A program made the position numbers and the translations under genes. A model generated the notes under the pieces. It worked only from the letters and a program-made list of their open reading frames with translations, ran no database searches and was not told where the DNA came from. From an uncultured Scytonema sp. (GTDB lineage Bacteria > Cyanobacteriota > Cyanobacteriia > Cyanobacteriales > Nostocaceae), in assembly GCA_937873135.1 (NCBI GenBank), contig CALMVQ010000152.1:1-64000 (forward strand): DNA of 64,000 nt. Direction: 5' to 3'. Of this stretch, positions 44,499-53,375 are shown one piece after another (position 1 is the stretch's first letter; each line of letters begins with the position of its first letter).

Positions 44499-44548
44499 GT
44501 TTACATCGACAACATTAATCTAACAAAGTAAGTTTACATTGTCAACAT
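44499..44548. promoter_or_regulatory. Candidate TetR operators
   Basis: gtttacattgtcaaca at 44532-44547 is close to a palindrome, GTTnACAnTGTnAAC. A related half-site copy, gtttacatcgacaaca, lies at 44499-44514, 33 bp apart. Both are between the divergent NTF2-like and tetR genes, the usual place for an autoregulatory operator. Confidence 0.55.
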
Positions 44549-44583
44549 ACTGAATTAGACTGAGAGAAACACAGTAAAACCCT

Positions 44584-45204
44584 ATGGCAGAACGAGAAAC
44601 CTATCATCATGGCGATTTACGTCAGGCATTGATTGAAGCAGCACTGACGTTAATTTCGGAAAAAAATGTGGAGAGCATTTCCCTGCGCGATGTAGCACGT
44701 CGGGTTGGGGTATCCCATGCTGCCCCCTACCGTCACTTTGCTGATAAAAATACTCTCTTAGCTGCCGTTGCTACAGAAGGGTTTCAACTGCTGCACGATG
44801 CTCTGGAAGAAGCTGCTCACAACGTTCCAGATCATCCACTTAAACAGTTGCAAGATATCGGTATTGCCTATGTTCACTTTGCACTCTCGCATTCTTCTCA
44901 CTATCGCCTCATGTTTGGTGCCTACCAGACAACGGTTTCGCAACAGCCGGACAACCTGGCAGAAGCCGTAGATAATGCTTTTATGGTGCTAGTTAATGTT
45001 ATCATCCAAGGTCAAAAGGTGGGTGTGATGCGGGCAAATGATCCCAGGCAGCTTGCCCAGGCCGCCTGGGCACTGGTACATGGTTTGGCAATGCTACTGA
45101 TGGATGGACAAATTTCTGAGATGAACGCTCAATCAGTTACGTCCTTGTCTACTGCTGTGACTCAACTTTTGCTCGAAGGAATTGTGATCGCCTCAACGCC
45201 TTAA
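44584..45204 (+). CDS. TetR/AcrR-family transcriptional regulator
   Basis: This 206-residue protein has an N-terminal TetR DNA-binding domain (RQALIEAALTLISEKNVES, ISLRDVARRVGVSHAAPYRHFADKNTLLAAVA, residues 12-60) and a helical ligand-binding C-terminal domain. The latter contains HFALSHSSHYRLMFG and AAWALVHGLAMLLMDGQ, features of the WHG-type C-terminal family. It is transcribed divergently from the NTF2-like gene and probably represses itself and that gene until an unknown small molecule binds. Start ATG at 44584. Confidence 0.88.
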   Translation: MAERETYHHGDLRQALIEAALTLISEKNVESISLRDVARRVGVSHAAPYRHFADKNTLLAAVATEGFQLLHDALEEAAHNVPDHPLKQLQDIGIAYVHFALSHSSHYRLMFGAYQTTVSQQPDNLAEAVDNAFMVLVNVIIQGQKVGVMRANDPRQLAQAAWALVHGLAMLLMDGQISEMNAQSVTSLSTAVTQLLLEGIVIASTP

Positions 45205-45332
45205 ATGCATAATTCCCAGTGTACACAGAAATTCAAATATATAGCAGTCCTATTATAGTTGTAAGAATTATTAACCGCAATAGACTTGGGCAGTGCATTG
45301 GTGAGCCAGCGCGAATGACGGCTTAGCCCGCT

Positions 45333-45372
45333 CTCACGGCGACTGGCTTTCATACTCTGCCGACAGTCACGC
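45333..45372 (-). repeat. 40-bp interspersed repeat (copy of 35175)
   Basis: It begins ctcacggcgactggctttca and is the reverse complement of 35175-35214 apart from one base. It lies in a 240-bp non-coding stretch after the tetR gene. Confidence 0.75.
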
Positions 45373-45470
45373 ACCTGTCCGTGCCAAGAAAAGAGAGAAG
45401 AGAGAATTTTACGAATGATTTAGAATTACTATAGTAAATTTGAAATATGTATAACGGTGTATTAATAATG

Positions 45471-46103
45471 CTTCAAATAATTCAAGCAAGAAATGTCTCT
45501 CTTCTTGATTTAGAAACAAAGTTTGGACTTCAGTTAGTTGAGGATGAGCAATTTTTCCGTGAGTGGCAAGATAACTTATTAGAAATTACTGCTTTAGAAA
45601 AACACCGCCTTGACGGAGTTAAGGCTAATTATTCTAATTTACGAAAGTATCCTCCTATGCTTGAAAATACCGTCAAGATGGTGGTACTATCTCCTCTATT
45701 AGATTTAGCTGGCTTTTATCTATCTCCTTTCCACATCAAGTCAGAAAAGTCTGTGGAGATTTCAGATGAAGATGAAGGAGTCATTGTCAAAGGAGATATA
45801 GATGTTTTGGTGTTATCCGAACAACTTTGGGTAGCGGTTATCGAGTCTAAAAAGACAACTTTTTCTTTAGAAGTAGGATGGGCGCAACTACTTACTTATA
45901 TGTTAGCAAATCCTCACCCAGATAAACCCGCTTTTGGACTGCTGACAAATGGCAATAGTTTCTTATTTTTTAAATTAATAAAAAAACAGACTCCACAGTA
46001 CGCTGTATCTAAAACGTTCAACATTTCTAATCCAGGTAATGATTTGTATGGCGTTCTAAGTGTGTTAAAAAGTCTGGGGCAATTGATAACAAGTAACTCA
46101 TAA
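45471..46103 (+). CDS. PD-(D/E)XK-nuclease-like protein (restriction-subunit-like)
   Basis: This protein of about 210 residues is soluble. Its middle reads VKGDIDVLVLSEQLWVAVIESKKTTFSLEVGWAQLLTYML, a good D ... ExK ... Q arrangement as in the N-terminal nuclease domain of type I restriction subunits (HsdR_N-like). The beginning (QARNVSLLDLETKFGLQLVED, EQFFREWQDNLLEIT) matches many cyanobacterial hypothetical proteins. No helicase or methylase gene is beside it. I use the ATG at 45471; one 24 bp upstream is equally possible. Nuclease activity is plausible but unproven. Confidence 0.62.
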   Translation, partial: LQIIQARNVSLLDLETKFGLQLVEDEQFFREWQDNLLEITALEKHRLDGVKANYSNLRKYPPMLENTVKMVVLSPLLDLAGFYLSPFHIKSEKSVEISDEDEGVIVKGDIDVLVLSEQLWVAVIESKKTTFSLEVGWAQLLTYMLANPHPDKPAFGLLTNGNSFLFFKLIKKQTPQYAVSKTFNISNPGNDLYGVLSVLKSLGQLITSNS

Positions 46104-46218
46104 TTGTTGCGAATGAGTGTAGTGTTCAGAGAGTCCGGGTAGTGTATCATCTGCCGTTTTGTATTTCTCTGCGCCAACATTAGATGACGACTTTCCAAAT
46201 TCTTGTCAAAAATTATAA

Positions 46219-46707
46219 ATGATGCTGAGGTCACTAAAAATTGAAAATTTTCGTTGTTTCCAAACGTTCGAGCTTCAACAGCTTGGCAAATTGAACCTGC
46301 TTGTCGGTACTAACAATAGTGGTAAAACATCAATCTTAGAAGCAATTCAACTGCTTACTTCCCAGTCGAACCTCGAAACATTACGAGAAGTCATGATTGG
46401 TCGGGGCGAGTACATTTTAAACGATGAACGTGGTGATAGTCGGGAGTTAGATGTTCGCCACCTTTTTTATGGTCATGAAATTGATGTAGGTAGCAAGTTT
46501 TCAATCGTTAGTGGCAATCAAAGCAATGAAGAAGGAATTGCTATATCTGTAGAAAAGACAGAGCAACTAAGCTTGTTTGAAGAATTACAAGAGTTTGTAT
46601 TGGTTATTAAATTATTTGGGCAGAAGAATGAAAGTATAAAATTACCCTTGTCACCAGAGGAAGGTCTTCCCTCAAAATTAATTACACATTTATTTAACAT
46701 GGAATGA
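46219..46707 (+). pseudogene. Truncated AAA-family ATPase (OLD/RecF-like N-terminus)
   Basis: 162 codons remain of an ABC-type/OLD-like ATPase: LRSLKIENFRCFQTFEL and the Walker A LLVGTNNSGKTSILEAIQLL, then a charged insertion region. The sequence stops at 46705-46707 well before the signature motif, Walker B and His-switch expected after 250-350 residues. Nothing downstream resembles the missing part; the next gene is unrelated. It is therefore a 5' remnant, though a short product could still be made. It lies 115 bp after the nuclease-like gene on the same strand, which might once have been its partner. Confidence 0.7.
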
Positions 46708-46850
46708 CCTTGTGACAAGCATTTCAGGCGATGTCATTATGCAATTAATTTTGCACAGGTACTTATTAACTGAGTTGAGCCTACTGCATAAGATGCGTCA
46801 GTTTGCAACTATATGAGCTTAATATACTTCATTAGAGGATAAATACCCTT

Positions 46851-48356
46851 ATGCTCAAGCTAAGTGGCTTGTTGCGGAAAATGATCTACGTAGGATGCTT
46901 GAGTTTTCTAATCAGCATTCTCCTATTCAACAACGGTTCAGCTTATGCGGCGACGAATCAAACCTTCATCCGTGAGAACGTATATACTTTCATGCAATCG
47001 CCGGAGAAAATTGCGGCTTTGAAGAAAGGCATTGAGGTGATGAAGTCCCGAAGTGATACCGATCCAACCAGTTGGACTTACCAAGCCAATATTCATGGGA
47101 CCGATGATAGAAGAACATTGCCAGCCTGGAATACTTGCCAGCATGGAAGCTTCTTCTTCCCATCTTGGCACCGAATGTACTTATACTACTTTGAGAAAAT
47201 TCTTCGCAAAGCATCTGGTGACACCAATTTAACGCTCCCTTACTGGAACTATTCAGATTCTCAAGCACAGCGTAGTTTACCTCAGCCTTTTCGTAGTCCT
47301 GCCGATAATTCTAATCCTCTCTACGTAAGCCAGCGCGACGTTGGAATTAATAATGGCAATGCACTGCCAACCAGAGACGTAAACTATAATCTGGCTTTTC
47401 AATCCACAAATTTTCTGTCTCCATCACTTTCAGGGCAAAGTTTTGCAGGTCAAGAGGTATCAACACCAACTCACTTCAGATCTCCTCATGGTCGGCTAGA
47501 GCGGCTACCTCATGACCAAGTGCATGTGGATGTAGGTGGTGTAGATGCCAATGGTGCCTCTGGTTGGATGAGCAATCCAAATACTGCAGCGCTCGATCCA
47601 ATTTTTTGGCTCCATCACGCAAATATTGACCGCCTATGGGAAAGCTGGCTAAAACTAGGAGATGGACGTGCAGATCCTGTAAACGATAGTGATTGGATGA
47701 ACACTACTTTTTCATTCTTTGACGAAAACGGACAGCAGGTGCAACTAAGTGGTAAAGACATCATCAATACCGTAGAGCAACTAAACTATCGCTATGACGA
47801 TGCTTCATCGTCACCACAAGCATCTGTCCGAACTCAACCTACAGACAATGCTTCATCACCACCAGAAGCAGTTGTAAAAACTCAACTTATAGAACCAATG
47901 TCTGTTAATAATAAGCAAGATTCTATAGAACTTAGTGATGTGCCAATGACTGTGCGCGTTCCATTAGAGAAAACAGAATCCTCTGAAGATACATTGATAA
48001 CTGAACCAACAACGAAACCTTTTTTCATCAAGGTTGAGGGAGTTGAGTACGATCCGAATAATCTCGTTCCTTACGAGATTTACATTAACTTACCTCAAGG
48101 AGCTACTCCAGATACAGAAAGTTTCTATTATGTAGGTAAATTGGCACTTTTTGCTTATCCACAAGGAAGCGATTTTAGCATTGAGATTACTGATATAGTT
48201 CAAGAGTTACAGAGGCGTCAGCTCATAACTGATGATACTATCTCGGTAACTTTTATGCCGCCAAGGCAAATTCCCGCTAGCAGAACAATGGAAGAAGCTA
48301 TACCTCAACTTCAAGGGAAGATTCGCTTTCGACAAGTCACTATCACTAGAGATTGA
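46851..48356 (+). CDS. Secreted tyrosinase / polyphenol oxidase with C-terminal shielding domain
   Basis: This 501-residue protein has a signal peptide (about 10-34). The type-3 copper centre is complete. CuA has H82, H98 and H107 (IHGTDD; CQHGSFFFPSWHRMYLYYFEKIL), with C96 placed two residues before H98, like the thioether cysteine of fungal tyrosinases. CuB has H221, H225 and H255 (LPHDQVHVDVGG; DPIFWLHHANIDRLWESW). After a low-complexity linker (about 320-390), residues 395-500 form a beta-rich domain (FFIKVEGVEYDPN, YEIYINLP, FYYVGKLALF) like the C-terminal domain of plant-type polyphenol oxidases. It would oxidise phenols to quinones outside the cytoplasm. agagga precedes the ATG. Confidence 0.88.
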   Translation: MLKLSGLLRKMIYVGCLSFLISILLFNNGSAYAATNQTFIRENVYTFMQSPEKIAALKKGIEVMKSRSDTDPTSWTYQANIHGTDDRRTLPAWNTCQHGSFFFPSWHRMYLYYFEKILRKASGDTNLTLPYWNYSDSQAQRSLPQPFRSPADNSNPLYVSQRDVGINNGNALPTRDVNYNLAFQSTNFLSPSLSGQSFAGQEVSTPTHFRSPHGRLERLPHDQVHVDVGGVDANGASGWMSNPNTAALDPIFWLHHANIDRLWESWLKLGDGRADPVNDSDWMNTTFSFFDENGQQVQLSGKDIINTVEQLNYRYDDASSSPQASVRTQPTDNASSPPEAVVKTQLIEPMSVNNKQDSIELSDVPMTVRVPLEKTESSEDTLITEPTTKPFFIKVEGVEYDPNNLVPYEIYINLPQGATPDTESFYYVGKLALFAYPQGSDFSIEITDIVQELQRRQLITDDTISVTFMPPRQIPASRTMEEAIPQLQGKIRFRQVTITRD

Positions 48357-48550
48357 CGAAATAATGGTTGATAATACAAGCATAATATGCATACAGTGGG
48401 ATCACGGTTAATGTCGGTGATGATGCCCCAAGGGGGCTTGCCCGTTCGGGCTCGCACCTGCGGAATCTGGGATACAAATAAAGCTCTCAAAAAATGTCAG
48501 AGGAAAAGACTTTCACGGACGCCGAAATTGAGGAGGCAATTAAATACTTG

Positions 48551-49705
48551 CTACTTGCTGTCAAACCACTTTTCATAAAGCTGTTGATAAGTACCATTCT
48601 CCTGTATTGTTAGCAAGGCTTTATTCACGGGTTTTCGATAAGGACTGTTCGTTGGGAAGACAACGCCGTAATTCTCCTTGCGGAAAATAGCGCCAATCAC
48701 TTTCACCTTTCCTTTTCCTTCATGTGAGGCGTAGTAGAGGAGAACAGGTGCGTCAAAAACAACCGCATCTACCTGTCCTTGTAAAAGTGACTCTGAAGCT
48801 TGAGTCAGCTTATTGAACTCTACAACCTCAACGTTGTTTTGTTGATGCAGGTAATTTGCTGAGGTACTACTCGTGACAGTAGCAACGCGCTTTCCGATTA
48901 AGTCATTCGGACCTTTGATCTTTCCCTGTAACTGCTCTACTGTCAGCGATGTCGTTACTGTAGCTGTGAAGTATGCGACGAAGACAACAGCAGTAAACAT
49001 CCAGACTACAGCTATTATCCGTCCTGCTACACTTCTAGGCATTTCGTCAGCTTGGGTAGCCAAAGTTTCTGCAGCCCACCAGTAAGCTTTGAAAATCCCA
49101 GGAAAGTAGGATGGAGTTGGGATTATCCCTCCAGATCGGCGGCGCTCAAAAAACCAGACAAGGTGGGCTGGCACAAGAATGATCACCAAAATAACACCAA
49201 TAAGTTGCATCAGGGTAGGTGAAAAAATGACCACCAGCAAATCAAACACCGATCTCGTACCACTAGGTTGCGATCGCACTAAAATCTGGAGTCCTGATTC
49301 AAACATAGGTTGAGAGAAATCAAAATCCTTATCCCGTTCGGCAGTGATAGATATATTGCCAATCCCTACGTCTGCCTTGCCTGACTTGATGGAAGAGAGT
49401 AGATCTTGAGTCGTTGGATTCACAAGTAGCTGGGACTTAACATTCATCTCCTTAGAGATGCTGCGCCAAAGATCAATGCTAAATCCGGTCATCTGACCAT
49501 TTTCCTCAATTACAAATGGTGTGGCTAATCCCGTAGCCACATGCAAAGGTTTCGTTGGGTTCTGCGCTGACACCGGATCTTGCATCAGCGTCAGTACCAA
49601 AAATGTAACTCTTAACCACCGCGAAGAATCCCGTGTGAAGGATTTTTTACTTTGGTTACTGTTGTTATTCCCACACTTCCTAAGTATCAGATTTAAGGAA
49701 AACAT
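48551..49705 (-). CDS. GluR0-like prokaryotic ionotropic glutamate receptor channel
   Basis: This 384-residue protein has a signal segment (about 30-48) and a split periplasmic ligand-binding domain: first lobe about 50-150 (TGFSIDLWRSISKEMN, GKADVGIGNISITAERDKDFDFSQPMFESGL), second about 265-384 (GKRVATVTSSTSANYLH, VDAVVFDAPVLLYYA, YQQLYEKWF). Between them lie the membrane helix LIGVILVIILVPAHLVWFFERR, a pore loop (FKAYWWAAETLATQADEMPRS) and another helix (AVVWMFTAVVFVAYFTATVTTSL). This is the GluR0 order. The pore lacks the potassium-channel TVGYG filter of GluR0 itself. It probably gates ions on binding an amino acid. Confidence 0.87.
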   Translation of the reverse strand: MFSLNLILRKCGNNNSNQSKKSFTRDSSRWLRVTFLVLTLMQDPVSAQNPTKPLHVATGLATPFVIEENGQMTGFSIDLWRSISKEMNVKSQLLVNPTTQDLLSSIKSGKADVGIGNISITAERDKDFDFSQPMFESGLQILVRSQPSGTRSVFDLLVVIFSPTLMQLIGVILVIILVPAHLVWFFERRRSGGIIPTPSYFPGIFKAYWWAAETLATQADEMPRSVAGRIIAVVWMFTAVVFVAYFTATVTTSLTVEQLQGKIKGPNDLIGKRVATVTSSTSANYLHQQNNVEVVEFNKLTQASESLLQGQVDAVVFDAPVLLYYASHEGKGKVKVIGAIFRKENYGVVFPTNSPYRKPVNKALLTIQENGTYQQLYEKWFDSK

Positions 49706-49756
49706 TCTAAAAAGCGTTTATGCAAGTATTGATGTTTCTTTACACTACAACTGACC

Positions 49757-49905
49757 CGCCCTCCCTTGCAAGGCAGCTATGAGTCACGGCTTAATAGCAG
49801 AAACACGATGTATTTTTTTTACTTGATTTAACGCTTTTGGGCTCTGCAAATCCTCTACAAATCGGATACAAGCAGCCACCAGAGTGGAAGTTAGTGGTCA
49901 AAAAT
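49757..49905. repeat. One-ended copy of the 41563-41757 inverted-repeat element
   Basis: ccctcccttgcaaggcagctatgagtcacggctt is shared in pieces with 41551-41587, and the similarity continues in blocks (ctacaaatcgg, tagtggtcaa) through about 49900. The mirrored right end is missing, so this copy is decayed. Confidence 0.6.
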
Positions 49906-49990
49906 TGCATTGTCATCTGAAAGAGATTTGTTTTCTTTATTCTAAGTAACGAACGCAGATTATTCATCGACTCTTAAAAAGTGCCTTTTT

Positions 49991-50257
49991 TTACTGGGCG
50001 TTCGGTTTATAATGGTAAACCATTAACCCTGTGATAATCTCAGAGTGAGTCTTATTGAGGTATAAAGTTTGATCGTCTACAAAATCTACCCAGTCCATGG
50101 GAATCCAATGATGTTGCCCATCCGGTGAATCACTCTGAGTTAGCTTGATGTACTTCTCGCCATCAATGTGTTCTACAGTACCAATAGGCGCTCCTGGGAT
50201 GTCACCCTCACCTTTAGTGTGTACCGTCAAATGTCCCTTAATCTTTAATGCATCCAT
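49991..50257 (-). CDS. DUF2171-family small protein
   Basis: This 88-residue protein has no signal or membrane segment. IPGAPIGTVEHIDGEKYIKL, SPDGQHHWIPMDWVDFVDD and QTLYLNK match the DUF2171 family, small beta-barrel PRC-like proteins of unknown function. A gaggtttcct stretch before the ATG may serve in ribosome binding. It stands alone between the GluR0-like gene and the DUF1338 gene. Confidence 0.75.
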   Translation of the reverse strand: MDALKIKGHLTVHTKGEGDIPGAPIGTVEHIDGEKYIKLTQSDSPDGQHHWIPMDWVDFVDDQTLYLNKTHSEIITGLMVYHYKPNAQ

Positions 50258-50725
50258 AGGAAACCTCGGAATTGAAAATTACTGAACTGATATTTGAGTA
50301 GCTGTGTCATTTGAAAAACAAATTTCACGCTCACACCGTTTGGATAGCGATATCTCGGACTAGACAGAATGGAGTTATGGAGTTGCGCTTACCCTGTTTC
50401 ATTGCGGTAAATTAGCAATTCATTAGTTATCGGCAGTGTTTCGGATTACGGCAAATCTCTCTAAAGAGTCAAGGCTCTTGAGAGACACATAATGCTTGTA
50501 GTCAGGTAGACATGAAAGATAAATGCTAATAACAACCTCTTCTTAGATCACTGTACCTACTAATCATTTAGCAAATAACCGGATATCTACCCAAAACAGT
50601 ATAGGAAACTTACCCAAAATAGTGTAGGGAATCTACCCAATGTAGATCGACTAATATGCAACGCTCATCCAGTGACGAATAAAACTGGAATGCTCAACCT
50701 CCCTCAGCAGTGAGATCATACGCTT
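50258..50725. other. 468-bp intergenic region with a 23-bp tandem repeat
   Basis: No gene was seen. ccaaaacagtataggaaac and ccaaaatagtgtagggaat start two 23-bp imperfect tandem units at 50591-50636, with a partial third unit after them. The function is unknown. Confidence 0.4.
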
Positions 50726-51670
50726 CTACAGATCTAACCGAGTCATTTCAAATAATTGCTGGGCATTCCTCCCAAGAAAACCATCAAAAAGCACTTGCTG
50801 ACTTGCGTCCACATCCACCATGTAGCGCTGGGCTATTTCATAATAAGCGTAAGTCCACGGAATCTGAATTGCTGTACTTGTAGTATCATCTAATACTGTG
50901 ACAACTTCTGTGACTGCTTGAGTTGCCGTTTGTCGCAAACCACAGGTAACATCCCCTTCAATCTCAGCTTTCATCGGCACACCTAGTTTAGCCAAGCCAG
51001 AAGCGGTTGTGTCTATATCTGGGTATTGTGGGGTGTTCTGACGGTTAACGTAGCCTGTAAAGTGATTGACTGCATAACCGTGTAGCAAAACCCAAGCACC
51101 ATACTGAGTGACTTGATTAACTTCCTGCAACACAGAATATTGGGGAGGTTGCCAAGGGCGGGTAAAGATTTTTTGCAGTTGTTGGACAAGGTGCTTGGTG
51201 TGGTCACCAAATGTATCAATAATTGCTAAAAAGCTAAGTAAATTTTCGCCTGCTACTGTTTGGTGGATAAGTTCGACAATCTCTTCTGGCAATTCATCTA
51301 CAATTAATTCGCTGATAAATAACTTGGGTAAATCAAATTCCTCTTGCTGCGGATGGCGATAGTGACGGGCATAAAGATGCGTTTGAGCAAAACTGTACTC
51401 TCCTGAAGCTTCATAACCCAAAGCTTCAGCAAGTTTCCCCAGGTATTCAATTCCCAAGTTAACTTTACCCTGTGGAGCATCTACCGTCATTCGCAAAGAC
51501 CGAAAGGCGATATGGTCGTTGACGATAGTTCCACCCGCAGCAGTTATCATCTTCTGGTAAGTACGGGCATAACTTACCCGAGAACTATATTCAAACCAAA
51601 GTGCTTCCCAAAGGTGACGGGTAATTTCAGGGATCATGACGTAAGTAGGGGTGGGTTTAATAAAAGGCAT
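50726..51670 (-). CDS. DUF1338 protein, 2-oxoadipate dioxygenase/decarboxylase-like (HglS family)
   Basis: This 314-residue soluble protein matches DUF1338: LWEALWFEYSSRVSYARTY, TIVNDHIAFRSLRM (candidate first metal His), YGAWVLLHGYAVNHFTGYVNR (second His) and YYEIAQRYMV (candidate Glu ligand). Characterised members (HglS/YdcJ) are Fe(II) enzymes that turn 2-oxoadipate into D-2-hydroxyglutarate during lysine breakdown. The aminotransferase gene ends only 23 bp upstream, so the two form an operon. I prefer the ATG at 51670 over an upstream TTG. The reaction is assigned by family and context, not proven for this protein. Confidence 0.8.
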   Translation of the reverse strand: MPFIKPTPTYVMIPEITRHLWEALWFEYSSRVSYARTYQKMITAAGGTIVNDHIAFRSLRMTVDAPQGKVNLGIEYLGKLAEALGYEASGEYSFAQTHLYARHYRHPQQEEFDLPKLFISELIVDELPEEIVELIHQTVAGENLLSFLAIIDTFGDHTKHLVQQLQKIFTRPWQPPQYSVLQEVNQVTQYGAWVLLHGYAVNHFTGYVNRQNTPQYPDIDTTASGLAKLGVPMKAEIEGDVTCGLRQTATQAVTEVVTVLDDTTSTAIQIPWTYAYYEIAQRYMVDVDASQQVLFDGFLGRNAQQLFEMTRLDL

Positions 51671-51693
51671 TCTCGGAAAGGGCAAAATCCTAA

Positions 51694-53022
51694 TTAAAGC
51701 GAATTTTTCAAAACATCAGTAAAAATATTTAAGGCAATTTGAATTTGGTCACTATCGATGACTAGAGGCGGACAAAAGCGAATTGCTGCTTTACCGCAAC
51801 CAAGTAACAACAGCCCTTGCTTGAAAGCTTGTTGAAGAATGCGATCGCGTAGTTGGGGATCGAGATTACCTTCAGTATCCAACAAATCGACAGCCACCAT
51901 CAAACCCTTACCTCGTGGTGGCGAAGTTCGCTGATATTGCTGTTCTAAACAACGCAAACCAGCTTGCAATAATTCTCCCATCAGGGTGGCGTTTCTCATC
52001 AAGCCGTTTTCTAGCAGTCGTAAGGTAGCAATAGCAGCAGCACAAGCTATGGGATTCCCACCAAAGGTTGTCGCATGGGAACCAGGAGGCCAAGTCATTA
52101 GTTCGGGACGAGAGAGAATTGCTCCTAAAGGAAGTCCACTCGCGATCCCTTTGGCGGTGGTTATAATATCTGGCATGACATTCCAATGCTCAATTGCAAA
52201 CAACCGCCCAGTACGTCCCATACCTGATTGTACTTCATCGATTGCCATCAAAATACCATAGCGATCGCATATATCCCGGATGCGCTGCAAAAACCCATCC
52301 TCCGGCACAATATAACCGCCTTCTCCTTGAATTGGTTCGACGATGATTGCCGCTACCTCATGCGGTGGTAGTGTTGTCGGAAATAGTTGTTTTTCCAGAT
52401 AATCCAGACTGGCATGAGTTCCGTAAGGAATATGAGTGATCCCTGGTAATAAAGGACCGAATTTTCCTCGCTGTACTGCTTTGGAAGCAGTGAGGGACAT
52501 TGCCCCATAAGTGCGTCCGTGGAATGCTCCCAAAAAGGCAACGATGAGCGATCGCCCTGTGTAATATCGAGCAAGCTTGATTGCGCCTTCGTTAGATTCT
52601 GCCCCGGAATTGGTAAAAAACACTTTCGCACCACTAGGAAAAGGGGCACGGGAGGCAATTTCTTCCGCCAGTTCCACCATCGGTTCATAGTAAAAATCAG
52701 TACCCGACATATGTAAAAGCAGCGACGACTGATGTTGAATTGCCCGGACAACTTCGGGATGGGCATGTCCGGTAGCAGTCACAGCAATTCCTGCAGTCAT
52801 ATCTAAAAACACATTGCCGTCTACATCTTCTATCATGCAACCTTCACCGCGAGCTACAACTAATGGGTAATCACGGGTGTAGGAAGGAGAAGTCACAGCG
52901 CGATCGCGTTCGACAATATCTCTGGCACGTGTTCCAGGTAAAGAAGTTACTAACCGAGGTACACGAGGTAAAGCAATTTTAGATTTTAGATTTGGGATTT
53001 GGGATGGTGAAATCTCTAGCAT
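51694..53022 (-). CDS. Class III PLP aminotransferase (acetylornithine/4-aminobutyrate type)
   Basis: This 442-residue protein has class III features: DGNVFLDMTAGIAVTATGHAHPEVV, VFFTNSGAESNEGAIKLAR, the PLP phosphate region GAFHGRTYGAMSLT, IIVEPIQGEGGYIVP, LMAIDEVQSGMGRTG and the PLP lysine in ITTAKGIASGLPLGAI. ATTFGGNPIACAAAIATL follows. The group includes acetylornithine, 4-aminobutyrate and lysine-6-aminotransferases. Because the DUF1338 gene follows immediately, a role in lysine or aminoadipate transamination is reasonable (inference). The ATG at 53022 is chosen over a TTG 39 bp upstream; neither has a clear binding site. Confidence 0.85.
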   Translation of the reverse strand: MLEISPSQIPNLKSKIALPRVPRLVTSLPGTRARDIVERDRAVTSPSYTRDYPLVVARGEGCMIEDVDGNVFLDMTAGIAVTATGHAHPEVVRAIQHQSSLLLHMSGTDFYYEPMVELAEEIASRAPFPSGAKVFFTNSGAESNEGAIKLARYYTGRSLIVAFLGAFHGRTYGAMSLTASKAVQRGKFGPLLPGITHIPYGTHASLDYLEKQLFPTTLPPHEVAAIIVEPIQGEGGYIVPEDGFLQRIRDICDRYGILMAIDEVQSGMGRTGRLFAIEHWNVMPDIITTAKGIASGLPLGAILSRPELMTWPPGSHATTFGGNPIACAAAIATLRLLENGLMRNATLMGELLQAGLRCLEQQYQRTSPPRGKGLMVAVDLLDTEGNLDPQLRDRILQQAFKQGLLLLGCGKAAIRFCPPLVIDSDQIQIALNIFTDVLKNSL

Positions 53023-53225
53023 TAAAAATTTAAAATGGTATATGAAGTTGCTTGCAGTCAACTAAATATACAAATCCTAAAAAATTAAAATTGTATTTTA
53101 TACATCCAATTGAGCATCTTCACCGCCATTGGTTGCACCATAGCTCAGATCTTGCACCTGTCCATTGGAATGTCAATTCCAAGACTTACGTACCAAGTTT
53201 CTCAGGCGTTCAATGTCCTGTAAAT

Positions 53226-53375
53226 TCAGGTACAACTACCAAGTGTGGAAATATGAGTAAACCAAAAAGTTTTTCCCCGAAGGGCGATTGGCTCGTTCCT
53301 AAGCGGATTAGGACAAGTTTGGCTGCGTTTGTCCACAGCACCACGGCGATAACCGTTGCCTGTATTCTTGGCCAT
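53226..53375 (-). CDS. Small conserved-looking cyanobacterial protein (49 aa)
   Basis: This frame starts with MAKNTGNGYRRGAVDKRSQ, a motif I associate with small basic cyanobacterial proteins, and is preceded by aggaga at the right distance from the ATG at 53375. The remainder (NPLRNEPIALRGKTFWFTHI ... GSCT) does not look like the usual continuation after RSQ, so the C-terminus may have been altered by a frameshift. Function unknown. Confidence 0.5.
   Translation of the reverse strand: MAKNTGNGYRRGAVDKRSQTCPNPLRNEPIALRGKTFWFTHISTLGSCT

Noticed and set aside
48494..48613. Possible small gene starting MSEEKTFTDAEIEEAIKYLL
   Set aside because: The first 18 codons look gene-like, but the rest overlaps the 3' end of the GluR0-like gene in antisense; at best a start fragment.
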